Source: SHLQ01 sp051011575
Lineage (GTDB): Bacteria > Actinomycetota > Acidimicrobiia > Acidimicrobiales > SHLQ01
NCBI GenBank assembly: GCA_051011575.1
Contig: JBPCTR010000263.1
Span: 1-9,084, forward strand
Reading direction: 5' to 3'
DNA length: 9,084 bases
Position numbers and translations under genes: made by a program. The notes beneath the pieces are model-generated. The model was given only the letters and a program-made list of their open reading frames with translations. It did no database searches and was not told the origin of the DNA. Positions 7,482 to 9,084 of this stretch are shown here, piece after piece (position 1 is the stretch's first letter; every line of letters starts with the position of its first letter).

Positions 7482-9084
7482 GCACGGCCTCTTTCGGACG
7501 GACGTTGATGGCAGTGGCCTTGAACTCGGCCGTGCCCGACTTCTCGTCCCAGGCCTCGATCGTGAGCTGATTGACGTCGGTCGTCTCGGCGAAGTGGTAC
7601 GTCGTGAACGCGAGTCCCTTGGGAAGGTCGGGCTGCACGCGCGCGATCATGTCGATGGTGGCTCGTCGACTCGAAACTTCGACCACGGTGCCGTTGGCGA
7701 CGCCGAGGGCTTCGGCGTCGGATGGTGAGAGGTCGAGCTCCTCGCCCGAACGGATCGGAGATTTGTAGCCGTCGCTCTGAACGCCGGTGTTGTAGCTGTC
7801 GAGCACCCGACCGGTGGTGAGCAGCAGAGGGAACTCCTCGGACAGTTCGTCGACGGGGGGCCGCCATTCGTTCACGGTGAATGGCGCCGGCTCGCGACCT
7901 TCGAGATCGTCGGCCCAGAGCCACCCGTGGAGGAAGAGCGAGCCCGGGTGATCCTCGGTCGGGCAGGGCCATTGCAGCCCTCCTTCGGCGTCGAGGCGAG
8001 CCCAGCTCATGCCGCCATGCATCGGTGACACGGTGCGCAGCTCGTCCCACATCTCTTCGGGCCCGGGGTTTCCCCAGCCAGGACTCATGCGGTCGGCGAT
8101 CAGGTTGATGATCTCGAGATCGTCCTTGGCCTCGCCGGGAGGGTCGAGCGCCTTGCGGCACCGTTGTACCCGACGCTCAGAGTTCGTGACCGTGCCCTCC
8201 GACTCGGCCCAACCCGCAGAAGCGGGAAGGACGACGTCGGCGAGTTCGGCGGTGCGGGTCAGGAAGATGTCCTGCACGACGAGCATCTTGAGATCGCTGA
8301 GGAGCTTGCGAGCGTGATTGATGTCGGCTTCGGAGTCGGCGGGGTTCTCACCGATCACGAACACGGTGTCGAGCTCACCCGACTCCATGGCCTCGAACAT
8401 GAGCGTGAGGTGCTTGCCGGGGGTTGCCGGGATGGTGCAGTCCCACGCGGTCTCGAACTTGGCGCGAAGATCGTCGTTGGCCAGGTCCTGGAAGCCCGTG
8501 AGCTTGTTGGGCAACGCACCCATGTCACCACCGCCCTGCACGTTGTTCTGCCCGCGGATCGGTACGAGGCCCGATCCATAGCGACCCACGTGGCCGGTCA
8601 GCAGCGAGAGGTTGCAGAGCGCCATCACGTTCTCGGCTCCGGTGTGGTGCTCGGTGATGCCGAGGGTCCAACAGAGCTGGGCGCTGTCGGCGGTGGCGTA
8701 GGCGGTGGCGAGTTCGGCGATCGCGTACTCGGGCAGGCCGGTGACCTCGGCGGTGCGCCCGAGCGTCCACTCGGCAATCGACTCGATGTAGTCGTCGAGG
8801 CCCTGGGTCGAGTGCGCGATGAACTCGTCGTTCTGGAGATCGTTGTCGAGAATGTATTTGCCGATGCCGTTCGCCAGTGCGATGTCGGTACCCACGTTCA
8901 GGCCGAGCCACAGATCGGCGAACTTGGCGGTCGACGATCGACGTGGGTCGACGCAGTACATCTTTGCGCCGTTGCGGATACCCGCGAGCGCGTGGTGGAA
9001 GAAGATCGGGTGCGCTTCACGCGCGTTCGAACCCCACATGATGATGACGTCGGTGGTCTCGATCTCCTCGTACGAGGACGTACC
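7474..9084 (-). CDS. fdhF: Formate dehydrogenase catalytic subunit, Mo/W-bisMGD, 5' partial
   Basis: The C-terminal 536 residues of a formate dehydrogenase alpha chain that oxidises formate to CO2 at a bis-MGD molybdenum or tungsten site. The frame is open to the right edge, so the start is outside. Visible from the N-terminal end: DVIIMWGSNAREAHP (MGD contact), VDPRRSSTAKFADLWL, GITEHHTGAENV, then VPIRGQNNVQGGGDMGALP. The Arg of RGQNNVQG (codon at 8556-8554) corresponds to catalytic Arg333 of E. coli FdhF. IGENPADSEAD and VVQDIFLTRTAELADVVLP follow. A C-terminal molybdopterin dinucleotide-binding domain starts at about FPLLLTTGRVLDSYNTG. By comparison with FdhF as I recall it, the active-site Cys/Sec and following His lie about 30 codons beyond the window edge, so Cys versus Sec cannot be read. 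The Fe4S4 domain that normally precedes this region is found in another gene (4798-5673). The stop overlaps the diaphorase start by 8 bases. A related bisMGD oxidoreductase is possible, but the RGQNNVQG block favours formate dehydrogenase. Confidence 0.9.
7488..7494 (-). promoter_or_regulatory. Ribosome binding site of the diaphorase gene
   Basis: AAAGAGG on the minus strand lies 6 bases before the ATG at 7481, inside the 3' end of the catalytic-chain gene, and supports that start. Confidence 0.65.

Overview
This window is GC-rich, almost fully coding and has no RNA gene, mobile element, CRISPR array or long intergenic stretch. It holds two operon fragments that point toward each other. Gene content (Tad-type pilus F-proteins, an NAD-type formate dehydrogenase with a fused NuoE-NuoF subunit, heavy GTG/ATG translational coupling) and codon composition suggest a high-GC actinobacterium. 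An Acidimicrobiia-like marine or soil lineage is a reasonable guess, but no marker here proves it.

Plus strand, 2-3480: the distal end of a Tad/Flp pilus or type II/IV secretion-like operon. A TadB-like F-domain membrane protein is cut by the left window edge and is followed by a TadC-like F-domain protein. Next come a RecA-fold ATPase that resembles only the C-terminal motor domain of DnaB replicative helicase, and a small polytopic membrane protein. That last protein looks like a prepilin peptidase (A24) whose catalytic signature is eroded. The four genes are spaced by +1, -4 and -4 bases, so they are almost certainly co-translated. The DnaB-like ATPase and the eroded peptidase-like protein are the least expected members.

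Minus strand, 9084-3482: a catabolic or energy operon read right to left. It begins outside the window with the molybdenum/tungsten-bisMGD catalytic subunit of a formate dehydrogenase. A NuoE-NuoF fusion (the NAD-reducing diaphorase module) and an iron-sulfur protein follow. The iron-sulfur protein carries a NuoG-like [2Fe-2S] site, two [4Fe-4S] clusters and the Fe4S4 domain that normally sits at the N-terminus of the catalytic chain. In ordinary FdsA-type enzymes the iron-sulfur region and the catalytic region are one polypeptide. Here they are separate genes in swapped order, with the diaphorase between them. The last gene is a FAD-dependent DAO-family oxidoreductase related to sarcosine/dimethylglycine oxidases. 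Its co-transcription suggests (inference) that C1 units released from an N-methylated or glycine-type substrate are oxidised through formate to CO2 with NADH formation.

The two operons end tail to tail with one base between the stop codons, and no obvious terminator hairpin is visible there. No promoter could be assigned: both operons start outside the window.
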